Shown here piece by piece: positions 1-11,770 of a stretch of 64,000 nucleotides of DNA (position 1 is its first letter; each line of letters starts with the position of its first letter). The DNA is taken from NCBI GenBank assembly GCA_951213105.1, contig OX578138.1:65571040-65635039 (forward strand), given 5' to 3'. Under the pieces are notes generated by a model. It searched no databases. It was given only the letters and a program-made list of their open reading frames with translations, and was not told the DNA's origin. Both the position numbers and the translations under genes were made by a program. The stretch is from Amaurobius ferox. Lineage: Eukaryota > Arthropoda > Arachnida > Araneae > Amaurobiidae.

Positions 1-130
1 ACTCGGAGGACCTGAGTTCGATTATAGGCTCTGCCCAAATTATTCCCATGTTTACGCTGCATACGGGCAAGTTAAATATATGGGTCCGAAAGTCCTTATG
101 AGAGGTTGAGGAGCGTATGGCATGCAGTTT
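1..130 (+). mobile_element. tRNA-derived SINE, 5' part cut by the window edge
   Basis: The text aligns by eye with the fuller SINE at 21387-21655: an ACTCGGAG motif, a pol III box B-like GAGTTCGATTAT at about 14-25, then CTCTGCCCAAA and a CCCATGTT motif. Box A would lie before the window. The copy is diverged and its 3' end is not defined. Confidence 0.6.
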
Positions 131-344
131 AGGATTTGCGGCACAATAACAACAAACTTATAAAAATTCAAAAACTTTAATTTCCTGATAGGAGGATGTG
201 AAAATAATAAGTCGATCAAAAAATAAAGCATGTTTAAACAAACAGAGTAGGATATCAAACAAAAGGGGGATATAGAACATGCAGAAAGGTACCATGTTTT
301 ATAATGCACTGAAAGAGGGGAAGGCAGTAAAAACATGAAGTTTT

Positions 345-1292
345 TATCACTTTCCTTATATACAATAATGTATAAGGAACGTATTGTGATGAGGTCGAAA
401 ATTCGAATTCGAGTTTTCGACGGGAGAGCACGTATCAAGAATCCCTGATCACGAATCGAACATTTTTGAAGTGGTGTCTCTGTGTGTGTGTGTGTGTGTG
501 CGTCAGTGAGACTGTGGAGACGATAACTGACGAACGAATGGACCGATGTGAACGAAATTTGGTACAAAAATTACAATCTGTAAACACTGGAAGCCTATTG
601 TTTTTATACGCAATCGAATGTTCAGAATCCCCTAAATTTTCGAGTGAAATTTTGAAAGAATCGTCAAAATATCAAAACCTTTAATAAAGTTACGCAAATA
701 GACATTCTTATGTAATTTTTTATCAGAAAACGATTGACATAAATTTTAGAACGCTAACATGAACCGTTCTTGAGATATTGCACATTTTTCAAAAAATTAT
801 CAAAAAATCATATAAAATAAAAGAAATATTTCCTATTGAAAAACATGTTCACTTTTCATATGTAATACCATGCAATAAATTTGGTGACGTCATTCTCGTG
901 GATCTAGCTCGTTTCATTCATGAAAAAATATACTTTGAGTAATACTTTTGTATTTGAACGCCAATAGTCATTTATCTGCTGTAAGAATAACTTATTTCTC
1001 CGTCCATAACGCTTGCCGAGATTTTGGCGACGAATTTGGTGGAATGTCGACAACTTGGCTACTTTGTTAAATGTTGCTAAATTAACGAAAAACTCGTACA
1101 ATGGATAAAAATGACGCTAAATCAATGAAAATGACGACTCATTGACGAAAATAACTTGTAAAGCACATATAAATATCTACTATAAAAATAATGTATTTTT
1201 TTTTCTGTAAAAGTAGCATTCATTAGTATTCAAAAGTAAAATTCATTGCATTATATAAGGAAAGTCATGTGCTGCCCACATCAGATTTTTTT
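345..1292 (-). mobile_element. HL-A element copy 1 (Helentron/HINE-like, non-autonomous)
   Basis: Read on the minus strand, the element starts at 1292 with AAAAAAATCTGATGTGGGCA and the subterminal ACTTTCC motif. It runs through the shared core (GTCGCCAAGTTG-like words near 1020-1050, CTCGAGAACGG-like text) and a (CA)n tract at 484-503. It ends at 345 in a hairpin built on CTTTCCTTATA / TATAAGGAA. Small ORFs inside are frames through repeat sequence. No protein is encoded. Confidence 0.75.
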
Positions 1293-1855
1293 CTGTTAGT
1301 ATTATAGTAATAAACTAAAATGTATGAACCATTTTTCAGATATACCTCATCTCAATCTAAATGCAAGAAAAATGGTTTCAAATTGATAAGAAAAACGGTT
1401 TCAAATTAATTAGAAAAATCTTTTTTTCAGTTTTGCCAATCACTGGTGGTAGGGAGTGGTGAAAAAGACAATTTTTAAATGTCCTTCTGTTTTGGGAAAA
1501 GTAAGCTGTGAAAATTCAGATGCAATTTTCATAGAAAAATCAAACCTAAATTTCACAAAAACTCCACTGCATTGGAAAAACACGTTTCCAAGTACACAAA
1601 ACAGAAACTTTTGTTCCAAAAAAGTTATGAAATTTCAAAATGGTTTGAGCCAAGTTCCCACGAGACAGTAGCTGTACTTTCAGATCCAGAGTACCCTGCT
1701 GAAGGATCCTAACCTTCTTTCAAATCACGCGTAGCCATTTTTAATCATAGTCAATTATTAAAATCGGCAGTAGCTCCAGTCTAATGGAGCCGAAATGATT
1801 TTGGGCGAAAAACAACTTTCTTGGTTTGTCTTCTTTAAACATATTCAAAACAGTT
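1293..1855. other. Unassigned AT-rich spacer between two HL-A copies
   Basis: A short near-duplication (GGTTTCAAATT twice near 1375-1405) is visible. A 71-codon plus-strand frame at 1456-1671 has no recognisable domain. Nothing else is supported. Confidence 0.5.
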
Positions 1856-2221
1856 AAAAAAAATCTGATGTGGGCAACACATGACTTTCCTTATATAATG
1901 CAATGAATTTACTAAGTTTACAGTTTAAAAAAATGTTATTCTTATAGTAGATACTTATATTCTTTCCAAGATATTGAATTTTTGACAATTAGTCGTCATT
2001 TTCATCGATTTAGCGTCATTTTTATCCATTTGGTGAGATTTTCGTTAATTTGACAACATTTCAAAAAGTCGCCAAGTTGGCGACATTCCGCCAAATTCGT
2101 CGCCAAAATCTTGCCAAGCGTTATGGAAGAAGAAATAAGTTATTCTTACAGCAGATAAATGACTATTGGCGTTCAAATACAAAAGTATTACTTAAAGTAT
2201 ATTTTTTCATGAATGGAACGA

Positions 2222-2229
2222 GCTAGATC
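2222..2229. repeat. Target-site duplication, left (GCTAGATC)
   Basis: The same 8 bp recurs at 4764-4771, immediately after the right terminal inverted repeat of the inserted element. If the flanking C is assigned to the element, the duplication reads as 7 bp. Confidence 0.75.
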
Positions 2230-2623
2230 GGGGCCGACGGGATTAGTTCTGCTCCTTATCGGGCCTATGCCTGCGGCGCTGCTGTAGCTCGTGACGTCAT
2301 AAAGTACATCCCACAATTTGCAACTTGCAGCATGTGTTTGAAAGTATGATCGTGTAAATATTGACAAAGATACAGATGTATCCTAATAAGATTAGCTATT
2401 TCGTTAATATTTTTATTATCTAGGTAATAATAATAATGCATGGTGTTGTTAATTTCTAATATTTAAGGAAAAATGTAATCAATTTGTCCACTTTTTTCAA
2501 GATACTTAAAGTGATGCACATGCAGTACCTATAGTTCTAACGAACGTATCACCGAAAGGGTTCTTTTAAGTGTATTTTTAAAATCTAGAACATGATTAGA
2601 AGTGATCTAGAACTAGATTCATG

Positions 2624-2731
2624 GATGTCAAGATTTTAGGTAGTGTAATTTTTTCAAATCCAACGTCAAATTCGTCCGTTGAACGAGTATTTTTGCTACG
2701 TAAGAAGCTGATGGAAATCGCTGAACAATGA
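2624..2731 (+). pseudogene. hAT transposase C-terminal dimerisation remnant
   Basis: About 35 codons in one plus-strand frame end at a TGA at 2729-2731. The frame contains SNSSVERVF, which matches the conserved N-[SA]-[SC]-V-E-R-x-F signature of the hAT family dimerisation region, preceded by ILGSVIFSNPT, where active copies have an I-L-x-I-P-like strand. Nothing upstream restores a transposase core, so the fragment cannot be functional. It sits close to the left end of the element, which suggests that most of the coding region was lost or rearranged. hAT transposases normally exceed 500 residues and use an RNase H-like fold; neither the catalytic residues nor the BED finger is visible here. 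Confidence 0.6.
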
Positions 2732-4017
2732 ATGTAAATTCAGGAAAACAATTTCAAAATACAAAAGCTGTAAATTTGGAAATACAAAATGAAGTAGAAA
2801 ATGAAAATTTTATCATTTTTAACTTTTCAAAGGTATAAATAAACATACCTTAATGGAATAAGTAGAATGCAAATACATGTTTTTTTATTTATGCATTAGC
2901 ATAATGAAATTTTTCTTAGTAAGGTTTGTTGTTGTCAATATAAACAATTGTTCGATTTATATATGTAAAGTGTAGAGTTAGACATTTTTGCGGATTGTTG
3001 TTGCACCCCTCTAAAATTTTTGGTACCCCCCCAAAAAAAAATTCATGGATTATACACCCTCAAATATTTTGGTGTAAGTAATTAAAAAAGTAAATGTGCA
3101 GAAAATTTCATGTACGTGTTTTGATTTTTTATTAGTGAGTCAAAAAGGAATCATTGACCTGCAATTTGTAAATGGTCTAGGGGCAATTGTCATATTGTCG
3201 TAGCAAAAGGCAAGATTAAAATTGAGAATGTTATTGCTACAGTACTATCAATTAATGAATAATGTAACTTTATACTTTCAATCATCTGACTTCCAAAGAG
3301 ACTGGAAACCAATGATTTTATTTATTTTATGCACATGTGTATTAAATATAAAAATGTGAAATACACAAATCATTGGGTTTTTTTTTTTTTTTAATTACAA
3401 AAAAAAATCTGAATTTCATAATTTTTTTTGGAAAAACTGAAATTCATATTGGCTCCGAAAACTTTTCGTGGATTATTTAGCTTATTATTGTTTCATTAAA
3501 ATGCAGATGACAACACTCAGCAACCTTAAAGTGTTAAAAGTAGAATTTTCAAAACTTCACATCACAGATGAAAATCGTCTGTCAATAAGTAAGGTCTAAA
3601 ATTATTTTCGTTGAAAAAAAAAAATAGGTAAGATTTAAGCTATTAAAATAAGTTTGGTAAAATAGTTTGTCATTGTATTATATTATTGTCACAGTATTAT
3701 ATTTGATATTTAATCGATTTATTCAAATTTATTAAATTATTTCTGTTGTAAAAAAGCGTATAACCTGAAAGCGATTTTTTAGTTTTTTTAAAATTATTAC
3801 TATTTGAGACTACTGTCTTTTCCTGTCATTCACGCTAATCTCTACATTTCATTTAACCAAAACACGGATTTCAATTTAATCTGAAAGTGCACAATAACAA
3901 AAAATAAATATTTTTATATCACAACCCTGCTGTCAATTACAAATATAACTTCCGGAATAGTCGTTCATAATGGGCGTGATCACTTATTGACGGTTAAAAT
4001 ATAAATCTAATGTCTGT

Positions 4018-4280
4018 ATTATTATGTATGTATATTATTATTAAGTATGTATGCATATTATTATTATGTATGCATATTATTATTAAGTATATATATATTA
4101 TTAAGTATATATGTATATTACTATTAAGTATGTATTATTATTAATTATATATATATATATATTATTAAGTATGTATGTATATTACTATTAAATAAGTATT
4201 AATATTATATTAATTAATAGTATTAAATAATTATTAATAGTATATTAATTATTAAGTATTATTACTATTAAGTATGTATG
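4018..4280. repeat. TATG/ATT-rich simple repeat
   Basis: Irregular alternation of TATGTATATTATTATTAAG words. It lies inside the hAT-type insertion. Confidence 0.7.
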
Positions 4281-5170
4281 TATATTAGGATATATGTTAA
4301 GTAAATCTGACAGTTAAAACTTTTGAAAGACCTTATTACAAAAATGTTTTAGGAGAACTATGTAATTAGAAATTTAATTAACTCTGCCCAAAAGCATTAT
4401 TATATATATATAAGAAGTCATAATGTGTTTCTGTGCATTAGGTTATTTAGGAACAAAAACCAGATTTCTCAAGTAAATGAATTTTATGAAAAAATAAAAT
4501 TCAAAAGGTTAAAACCTGGCATTGAATCTTTTAGAAGAAAGGAAAAAAAACCTCGTAACTACGGAAATATTCAGTATTTTTTTACTTTACAATCTTATTT
4601 ATATTCCTTCTTTATATATATAATTTGTTTTCGTTATATTTATTCAATTAAATCATTTTTACTAAAGAACTGGAGCAAAGTGTAAACGCCGCGGATGGGA
4701 TGTAAGTTGTGACGTCACGAAACCTGTATCTAGGCCCGATAAGAAGAAATCCCGCCGGCCCCGGCTAGATCCACGAGAATGAAGTCACCCAATTTATCGC
4801 ATGGTATTACAAATGAAGAGTGAACATGTTTCTCAATAGGAAATATTTTTTTTTATTTCTATGACTTTTTGATATTTTTTTTTGAAAAATGTACAATATC
4901 TCGAGAACGGTTCATGTTAGCGTTCTAAAATTTATGCCAATTACATAAGAAATGTCTACTTGCGTAACTTTATTAGCGGTTTTGATTTTTTAACGATTTT
5001 TTCAAAATTTCATTCGAAAATTTAGGGGGGTTCTGAACAATCGATTGCGTATAAAAACAATAGGCTTCCAGTGTTTACGGATTGTGATTTTTGTACCAAA
5101 TTTTGTTCGAATCGGTCCATTCATTCTTCAGTTATCGTCTCCACAGACCCACTGTCACACACACACACAC

Positions 5171-5236
5171 TGCCGGCCGTCCAAATAGTTGCTCTTAGTC
5201 CTCTGGACGAGTCGGACGGTCTGGGTCTTCTACAGA
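5171..5236 (+). mobile_element. SINE 3'-tail fragment in the HL-A microsatellite
   Basis: GCCGGCCGTCCAAA followed by GTCGGACGGTCTGGGTC matches the 3' part of the composite SINE at 29968-30348 read on the minus strand. It is flanked by (CA)n on both sides and no target duplication can be resolved. Confidence 0.55.
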
Positions 5237-5413
5237 CACACACACACACACACACATACTTTCACACACACACACAGACGCACACATCACTTCAAAAATG
5301 TTCGATTCGTTATCAGGGATGCTTGAAACGTGCTCTTCCGTCGAAAACTCGAATTCGAATTTTCGACCCCGTCACAATACTTTCCTTATATATTATGTAT
5401 ATAAGGAAAGTAA

Positions 5414-6950
5414 TAGTAAAATGTCGAAATTAGAACCACTATATTTCAAAAACGAATAATTTGATCCTAAATCTAATTGTATATCCTGGTAGGGATTTCA
5501 AGGGACTAAAAATCACTTCCAAACTCTTCATAAATAGCACTTTGCTGCGATTTCAGCCAATTATCCCACCATAGACTTCACCTTCTGAGTATCAAATAGT
5601 TTTACAAATTTGTTGGCGGCATATGGATAAATAATATACCTCTAAAGAGATTTAATATTCCCGTTTCAAAATAGTTCAAAATATTAAAATATCGTAATTA
5701 TAACCACTATATTTCGAAAGCTAAGAACCAATTAAGAAATCCTTATTGAGCTTTGCAAATGCTATAAATTACTCGCAAACTTTTTATAGCACTTCTAGTT
5801 TTCGCTCCGATTTTAGCCGTATACTCCAACTATAAACTTCACGTCAAAATACAAAAGTATTTTACTAAATTGCTTGTGGCATATAAACTGTACCTCTGAC
5901 GAGATTTAAAATTTAGGTGAATCTATGAGCTTGTCTGGCGGCACATAAATAAGTACTTGAATCTCATATTTCCATTTCTTCTCTTCAAACCTCATCAATC
6001 ATTAACTGTGTTTAGAATCCCCAAGTCCACGTCATTTCCCAATTTCTTTAAAGCAAAACAATATATCTGAGTTTTGGACATCCGTTTTTCGCCAAGGAGG
6101 AAATACATAGAACTGCAACGCTTGTGATATTTTTAATGTTGCAGCTTTCCTTCCAATTGGAAAATTTTAACAGGTTAAAATATTAAAATATCGAAATTAA
6201 ATACTTCATACATACTTCAAAAACTTATAACTTGATCCAAAATACGATAATATATTCTTGTAGGGATTTTAAAGGGCTATCAATTGCTCTTATAATTTCA
6301 TAGCTAGCACTTTCAACTTTAGATATAAGCATTACAAACTTTAAAAACGGAAATATTTCAATCTTTCTCAACTTTACTCCCTGTAATCCTTTGTGACTAC
6401 TTTACATCTGTGGGACAGCCTGAGTAATAAAAAATATTTTTCAACTTGACAAGCCAATTCCTCTTAAACTGTAAAAGCTTTGTAAAAACGAGTCATCTTA
6501 TCGGATTTCCCACTGAACATTTTTTTCACTCACTGTTTATAACTATTTTTTGTAGTTTTAAAAATATTTGGAGTGAAAATAGGCAAAGTGAAGCAAAACG
6601 CTTTTTAACTTTCACATAAAAAAAATTCAAAATATTAAAATATTGAAATTATTTAGATATATTTTTAAATAGTACAATATTTTTGACAAAACAAGTAAAA
6701 AATTATTTATATTTTTATCTATTAGGTTCGGATATATAAACGTCTGAGTGCGTTTTTCGTAATTTTTCATAAAGCTCCGATTTTAGCCAGAAATATCCCA
6801 AACATAGATGTTACTCACATCAGCAATTGGATCTACATTAAATTGCTTACATGATCTTTAAGTAGAAAATACTTATTTTTACAGTTCACAGAAATTCCTA
6901 TGAATTATGCAGAAAAATATTAAGGCCACGTTTAGAATTAGTTCTACGAA
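5414..6950 (+). repeat. Dispersed repeat J, with internal degenerate tandem units
   Basis: Phrases recur about every 260 bp near 5424 and 5692 (ATCGAAATTAGAACCACTAT and ATCGTAATTATAACCACTAT) and more loosely near 6190 and 6640. The 6470-6900 part is repeated with divergence at about 11360-11760. A third trace at 10040-10140 runs straight into an HL-A-like 3' end, so J may be the body of a longer relative of HL-A. No coding region is seen. Confidence 0.5.
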
Positions 6951-7544
6951 ATCGTGATCTATCGATCTTTTCTCATCCAAATTCTGGAGAAGACGCTGAT
7001 AAAAGTTCTCTTAGAGTAAAAGTAAAGAAAGTGAAAAGTCCCGTCGATGGCAACCCTTGGTCTACCAACATGTGCTCGATAATGACTAATGCAGCCGAGA
7101 CGTAAGGTTTCTATCAACCGGAACTTTTGTTAATCGATTTTCCGTGTCAGAAATCATCGATTTCCTTCTTAGGATAAGATGGGGTTGGGTGGTTAAGAAG
7201 TTGGAATATAAACACGGATGAAAATGAGAAATTAGTCCCTCTTTAGCATGGGAAAAATCATTACATTGCGATTGGATTCTCATTATATTTAATACTAGCA
7301 AATGTACCCGTCGTTGCTTGGGATATAAGATGAGCGGTCGTGGCTAAGTCGTGTGCGCGCTCATGCAGCAGTTTATTTATTTAATTTTTTGTTATATGCA
7401 GGCGTATTGTTAAAGCATTCTTTGGTTTAATGGACTTATTTGGATATTGGACTCTATTTTAACTATTTTACAATAATGGTTATTATAATACTTTCTTTTG
7501 CATTATCAAGTGTTAAATTTCTCTTTCATGCAAGACTAGCAGCG

Positions 7545-7625
7545 ATTACATGGCATTGCTCGAGATTTACGTTGCAAAACTCTGATAAAAATTACACCGG
7601 AACATATTATAGGGTCGTGAATCTT
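7545..7625 (+). repeat. Short dispersed repeat G
   Basis: The words ACTCTGATAAAA and TTACACCGGAACATA occur here and at 57417-57446. In both places an element end follows downstream. It is otherwise uncharacterised. Confidence 0.4.
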
Positions 7626-7644
7626 ATGCATTGCTTATCACTGG

Positions 7645-7674
7645 GAAAGAAGTAAATTCATTGCATTATATAAG
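7645..7674 (-). mobile_element. HL-A 5'-end stub
   Basis: AAGTAAATTCATTGCATTAT followed by ATAAG matches the minus-strand 5' region of HL-A and stops exactly where HL-A copy 3 begins. The two elements are therefore abutted head to head. Confidence 0.5.
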
Positions 7675-8627
7675 AAAAAAATCTGATGTGGGCAACACAT
7701 AACTTTCCTTATATAATGTACTGAATTTACTACTTTTACAGTAAAAAAAATTGGTTTTTCTTATAGTAGATATTTATATTCTTTCCAAGATATTGAATTT
7801 TCGAGTATTAGTCGTCATTTCCATTGATTTAGCGTCATTTTCATTCATTTGGAGAGATTTTCGTTAATTTGGCAACATTTCAAAAAGTCGCCAAGTTGGC
7901 GACATTCCGCCAAATTCGTCGCCAAAATCTCGCCAAGAATTATGGACGAAGAAATAAGTTATTCTTACAACAGACAAATGACTATTGGCGTTCAAATACA
8001 AACGTATTACTCAAAGTATCTTTTTTCATGAATGGAATGAGCTAGATCCACGAGAATGATGTCACCTAATTTATCGTATGGTATTACATATGAAAAGTGA
8101 ACATGTTTCTCAATAGGAAATATTTTTTTTTATTTTATGACTTTTTGATAATTTTTTTGAAAAATGTGCAATATCTCAAGAACGGTTCATGTTAGCGTTT
8201 TAAAATTTATGCCAATCGTTTTCTAATGAAAAATTACATAAGAAATGTCTATTTGCGTAACTTTAATATTGGTTTTGATTTTTTGACGATTTTTTCAAAA
8301 TTTCATTCGAAAATTTAGGGGGGTTCTGAACATTCGATTACGTATAAAAACAATAGGCTTCCAGTGTTTACAGATTGTGATTTTTGTACCAAATTTGGTT
8401 CGAATCGGTCCATTCGTTCGTCAGTTATCGTCTCCACAGACTCACTGACACACACACACATACTTTCACACACGCACACACACACACACACACACAGACA
8501 TCACTTCAAAAATGTTTGATTCGTGATCAGGGATGCTTGAAACGTGCTCTCCCGCCGAAAACTCGAATTCGAATTTTCGACCCCGTCACAATACTTTCCT
8601 TATACATTATGTATATAAGGAAAGTAA
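7675..8627 (+). mobile_element. HL-A element copy 3
   Basis: Near-complete copy. 5' AAAAAAATCTGATGTGGGCA, subterminal ACTTTCCTTATATA, core with CAAGTTGGCGACATTCCGCC, a (CA)n stretch interrupted by TACTTT at 8448-8498, the subterminal palindrome GTCGAAAA..TTTTCGAC-like pair before 8585, and the terminal hairpin at 8594-8627. Confidence 0.8.
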
Positions 8628-8633
8628 AAATGG

Positions 8634-8664
8634 ATCTGATTGGCCACTCTTTGGCCAATCAGAT
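8634..8664. repeat. Perfect 13 bp stem, 5 nt loop hairpin
   Basis: ATCTGATTGGCCA pairs with TGGCCAATCAGAT around CTCTT. It lies 6 bp after the HL-A 3' end and just before a Helitron-type terminus. Confidence 0.8.
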
Positions 8665-8989
8665 TCATTGGATCATACACACATACTTTTCTTCTTTATA
8701 TATATATATAGATAGATAGATAGATACTTTTATGTTCATTTATTTATTATTCAAATTAATAAAATTTGTTGAGTGAGCCTGTGAAATATAAACCATGGTG
8801 ATAATTTTTTTGTTTCCATTTAAATTCATATTTCAAATCTGCGATTTTCAAAAGTGACCAATACGTTCAATAAACTCCCACAAAACTCATAGATTTAATT
8901 GATTTCACGTTTTAAACCAACGATCTCCAACCTTTTTCGTTAGGAACCATGGAGTCAGAGAGTAGAACTCCTAGGAAAAAGTTTCATTT

Positions 8990-9317
8990 TCCATTAATAT
9001 CTCGACAACCCCTGGTCTTAGAAACTCGAAACTTGGATTAAATTTATAGAGGGCTATTTCAAAGCTACCCACAAAATTTCATTAAATTCGGTGCAGCTGT
9101 TCTTCCGTGATGATGAGACAAACGAAAGTTTGGTTTTTCATTAATATCGCAACAACCCCTGGTGTTAGGAACTCAAGACATAGACGAAATTTTAAGTGGG
9201 GCTATTTCAAGACTACCCACCAAATTTCATCAAATTCGGGTCAGCCGTTCTCCCGTGATGTTGGATCATACATACATACATACATACATACATATTTTTC
9301 TTCTTTATATATATAGA
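8990..9317 (-). mobile_element. Helitron 5' segment with about 140 bp internal repeats
   Basis: Two diverged tandem units (CAACCCCTGGT at 9007 and 9153; TACCCAC followed by AAATTTCAT in each) precede a CATA microsatellite at 9266-9293. The end AAGAAAAATATG..., read on the minus strand, starts with A then TCTATATATATAAAG at 9317. A shorter copy of the same terminus lies at 8664-8713. Confidence 0.5.
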
Positions 9318-9540
9318 TTACTGCTACACATGCCAAAAAAAGTATCTATTGTTGGCTTAAAACGGATGATTTGAACACTTTGAAAAGGTTTTAAAATTTA
9401 ATTAAAACATATTTGGAAAACGGTTTTTGAGGTGCAGGTATGGATATTACTGTGTAAAAAACCACAAACGTGCTGTAGATATCGCGCGGCATCGCAGGCA
9501 GACAAACAAATAGACAGAGTCTTCCTTTTAATATTATAGA

Positions 9541-10039
9541 TGCATGCAAGCGTTACACACAAGATAGAAAAGTGACATTTAATAAAAATAATTTTAAAAA
9601 TGACAACAGAATTTATAACATTCTAGGTTCTAACCTTTTGATACCTTGCATCATAAATAAGGACATTAAATCAGCGGTGGAGGCGAAATAGTTTTTCTCT
9701 AGTGATGTCTTGTAAATTAAAACTTCAACAAAGTTCAATAAGTTCATATGTTGTTTACAGTGTCATCTGTTTTGTTTACAGCAGATAATATGGATCAGAT
9801 AATACTTTCGTACAGCAGATAATATGGAGCTATGATAAGTAAAGTAAGATAGACTACTGAAACAACTTAAACTAGCGAATGCCAAGTCTATGCAAGTTTG
9901 ACCACGCGTGGTATATTTTACAGGATTTAATCGAAATGTTAAATTATAGGTACATCTTTTGCGTAATGTTTAATAAATTAACGTTTTCTTTTCTCTTAAC
10001 GTCTACATTAAAATCTCCAACAATATATAATCGTATTAG
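9541..10039. other. Unassigned spacer
   Basis: AT-rich, with a short duplicated word (ACAGCAGATAATATGGA near 9779 and 9813). No gene is seen. Confidence 0.4.
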
Positions 10040-10437
10040 GATCGCATTACTATAATACCAATATACTTCGAAAACTGTGAAGGAACTCAATCAGATTAGA
10101 ATCCAATTATATATCCTTGTAAGACTATTAAAGGGATGAATACTGCGTTTAAAATTAATACGGTTCTATTATTCACCGATTGTAATATTTATACTAAATT
10201 TCGTTCTAAAAGCTTCGGTAGATATCGCATCCTCAGGCTCACTGCCACACACACTAACATTCTAACATATTAACATACCCACAGAAAACACACATACACT
10301 CACATATAGACACAGAAACGTTCCATTTAAGTTTAGAAATACTTAAAACGTGCCCTTCCGTCGAAAACTCGAATTCGAATTTTCGATTCCGTCACAATAC
10401 TGCTTTATACATTATACTATGTATATAGGGAAAGTAA
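10040..10437 (+). mobile_element. HL-A-related 3' fragment joined to repeat J
   Basis: From 10141 the text follows a divergent HL-A: CACCGATTGTAATATTTATA, the palindrome GTCGAAAACTCGAATTCGAA at about 10361, and a terminal hairpin ending ATATAGGGAAAGTAA. The preceding 100 bp match repeat J. Confidence 0.55.
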
Positions 10438-10476
10438 TATAAAAATTAAAATAACTTCTTTAACAGCAACATATAA

Positions 10477-11282
10477 TAAAAAAATCTAATGTGGGCAGCG
10501 CATGACTTTCCCTGCAGACTCAAATTAATTTTCTATTTATTTCATTAATAATTCATTAAATTGAGTTTAATTGCACTAAATAACACGTATAATTAATTGA
10601 AATTACACTTTTAATTCAACTTTCAGTTTCATTTTGTAACTGAACTTATTCTCAAAACCTGCATAGCAAAAACGCGAAGAAACTAGAATATTTCGGCTAG
10701 AACGGCTAGCCCTAGAGTAATGGTGCTGATCGTATTATTTTCGTCGTCAGAAATTAAGTATAAAACAAGTATTTAATTCATACATTTGAGAATATGCTGT
10801 GCTTAAATTTAGATTTTAGCGATTTTTGAGGGCCATTTCATAGAAAAAGAAAACAGGTTATTTTCAAAATCATATCAAAATCTAATCAGCACCAGGGTAT
10901 CCCACATGTGACTTATATACCAAATTTTGTGAAATATGGTGAATTGGCTTTTCAGTTAAAGTGGACACAGACAATTTTTGCAGGTCATTTCTCAAAAAAA
11001 AAAAAAAAAAAAGGCAGGTTCTTTTATTTCGAATTCAGCACTAGGGTCACACACAAGTGACTTACTTATCAAATTTTATGAAATTTGGTCCATTAGTTTT
11101 TGAGTTAGAGTGGATACATATATTGCACAAACAGATAGACACACACGCAGGCGTCACGCTAAAAATGATGTTTTCGTATTATAGAGGGCCCAAAGCGTGA
11201 AGATACGTGAAAATTCGAGTTGCGATTTTCGGCATGATTCCAATACCTTCCTTATACATTACCATGCATTGCAGGGAAAATA
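10477..11282 (+). mobile_element. HL-B element, copy 1
   Basis: Starts AAAAAAATCTAATGTGGGCA, then GACTTTCCCTGCAGACTC. The core repeats the sentence-like block 'AATCTAATCAGCACCAGGGT...AAGTGACTTA...CCAAATTTTGTGAAAT' twice. It ends in the CTATA/CATT hairpin GCATTGCAGGGAAAA. A poly(A) of about 20 sits at 10992-11012. No ORF. Confidence 0.75.
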
Positions 11283-11770
11283 ATAATTTTTTTATTATAT
11301 ACTGCTTTAAACGAAGTCATTTGAATTTTATACTTTAGCAGCAGTTTCAGCTGTACGTAAAGTAATATTAATGTGGAAACTGGATTTTCTACTGAAAATT
11401 TTTTGTCTTTCATTGTTTCTATCTATCTTTTATAGTTTAGAAAACATTTCGAGTGCAAGTAAGTGAAGTGGGGAGAAAACCTGCTCGAATAAACAAACAC
11501 CTTTTATTTTTATGAAAAAAAAATAGTTCAAATTATTTAAATATTGAAATTATTTTACATTCATAATGGGTACACTATTTTTGACAAAACAAGTAAAAAT
11601 TGCTTACATTTTTATTTATTACTTTCGGAGATATAAGTATTTACATGTTTCGTAACGTTCCAATTTTAACCAGAAGTTCCCCCAACTGTAGATATTATTT
11701 ACATAAACTACTATTGTTATAATCATTGAATACAGCGGATTATAACTTTTCACATACGCAGTGTCAGATG
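11283..11770 (+). repeat. Repeat J, second copy
   Basis: Shared with 6470-6900: GACAAAACAAGTAAAAA, ATATTGAAATTATTT, and TTTTAACCAGAA against TTTTAGCCAGAA. It follows HL-B copy 1 directly. Confidence 0.5.

Larger units (their letters stand above)
2230..4763 (+). mobile_element. hAT-type DNA transposon derivative nested in HL-A
   Basis: The terminal inverted repeats are long and imperfect: the left end reads GGGGCCGACGGGATT then CTTATCGGGCCTA, and the right end is the reverse complement GGGGCCGGCGGGATT with CTTATCGGGCCTA. A TGACGTCA-type word lies further inside both ends. The 8 bp duplication fits hAT and a hAT C-terminal remnant lies at 2624-2731, but the termini are not a classic hAT CAGGG start, so the superfamily is inferred. 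The rest is AT-rich, with an 86-codon frame at 4425-4685 of no recognisable family. Confidence 0.65.
1856..5413 (+). mobile_element. HL-A element copy 2, split by a hAT-type insertion
   Basis: The 5' end begins AAATCTGATGTGGGCAACAC at 1861 and is followed by the HL-A core up to GCTAGATC at 2229. The same core resumes at 4764 with GCTAGATCCACGAG and runs to the 3' hairpin CTTTCCTTATA...TATAAGGAAAG at 5380-5411. Removing the insertion and one copy of the 8 bp duplication gives a normal HL-A core. A SINE tail fragment lies in the microsatellite zone at 5171-5236. Confidence 0.75.
7295..9540 (-). mobile_element. Probable non-autonomous Helitron(s), with nested insertions
   Basis: On the minus strand, 7295-7298 is CTAG followed by T, about 11 nt after a weak GC-rich stem (CCC...GGG), as at a Helitron 3' end. 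Helitron-type 5' ends (A then TCTATA...) occur on the minus strand at about 8711, 9317 and 9540. The last is followed by AATATTAAAAGGAAGACTC. Which 5' end pairs with the single 3' end is not certain. HL-A copy 3 lies inside. Confidence 0.4.

Noticed and set aside
8917..8965. hAT MITE terminus (CGATCTCCAACCTTTTT recalls CAGGGGTTCTCAACCTTTTT-type ends)
   Set aside because: Only one end is seen, with no duplication and no partner terminus.
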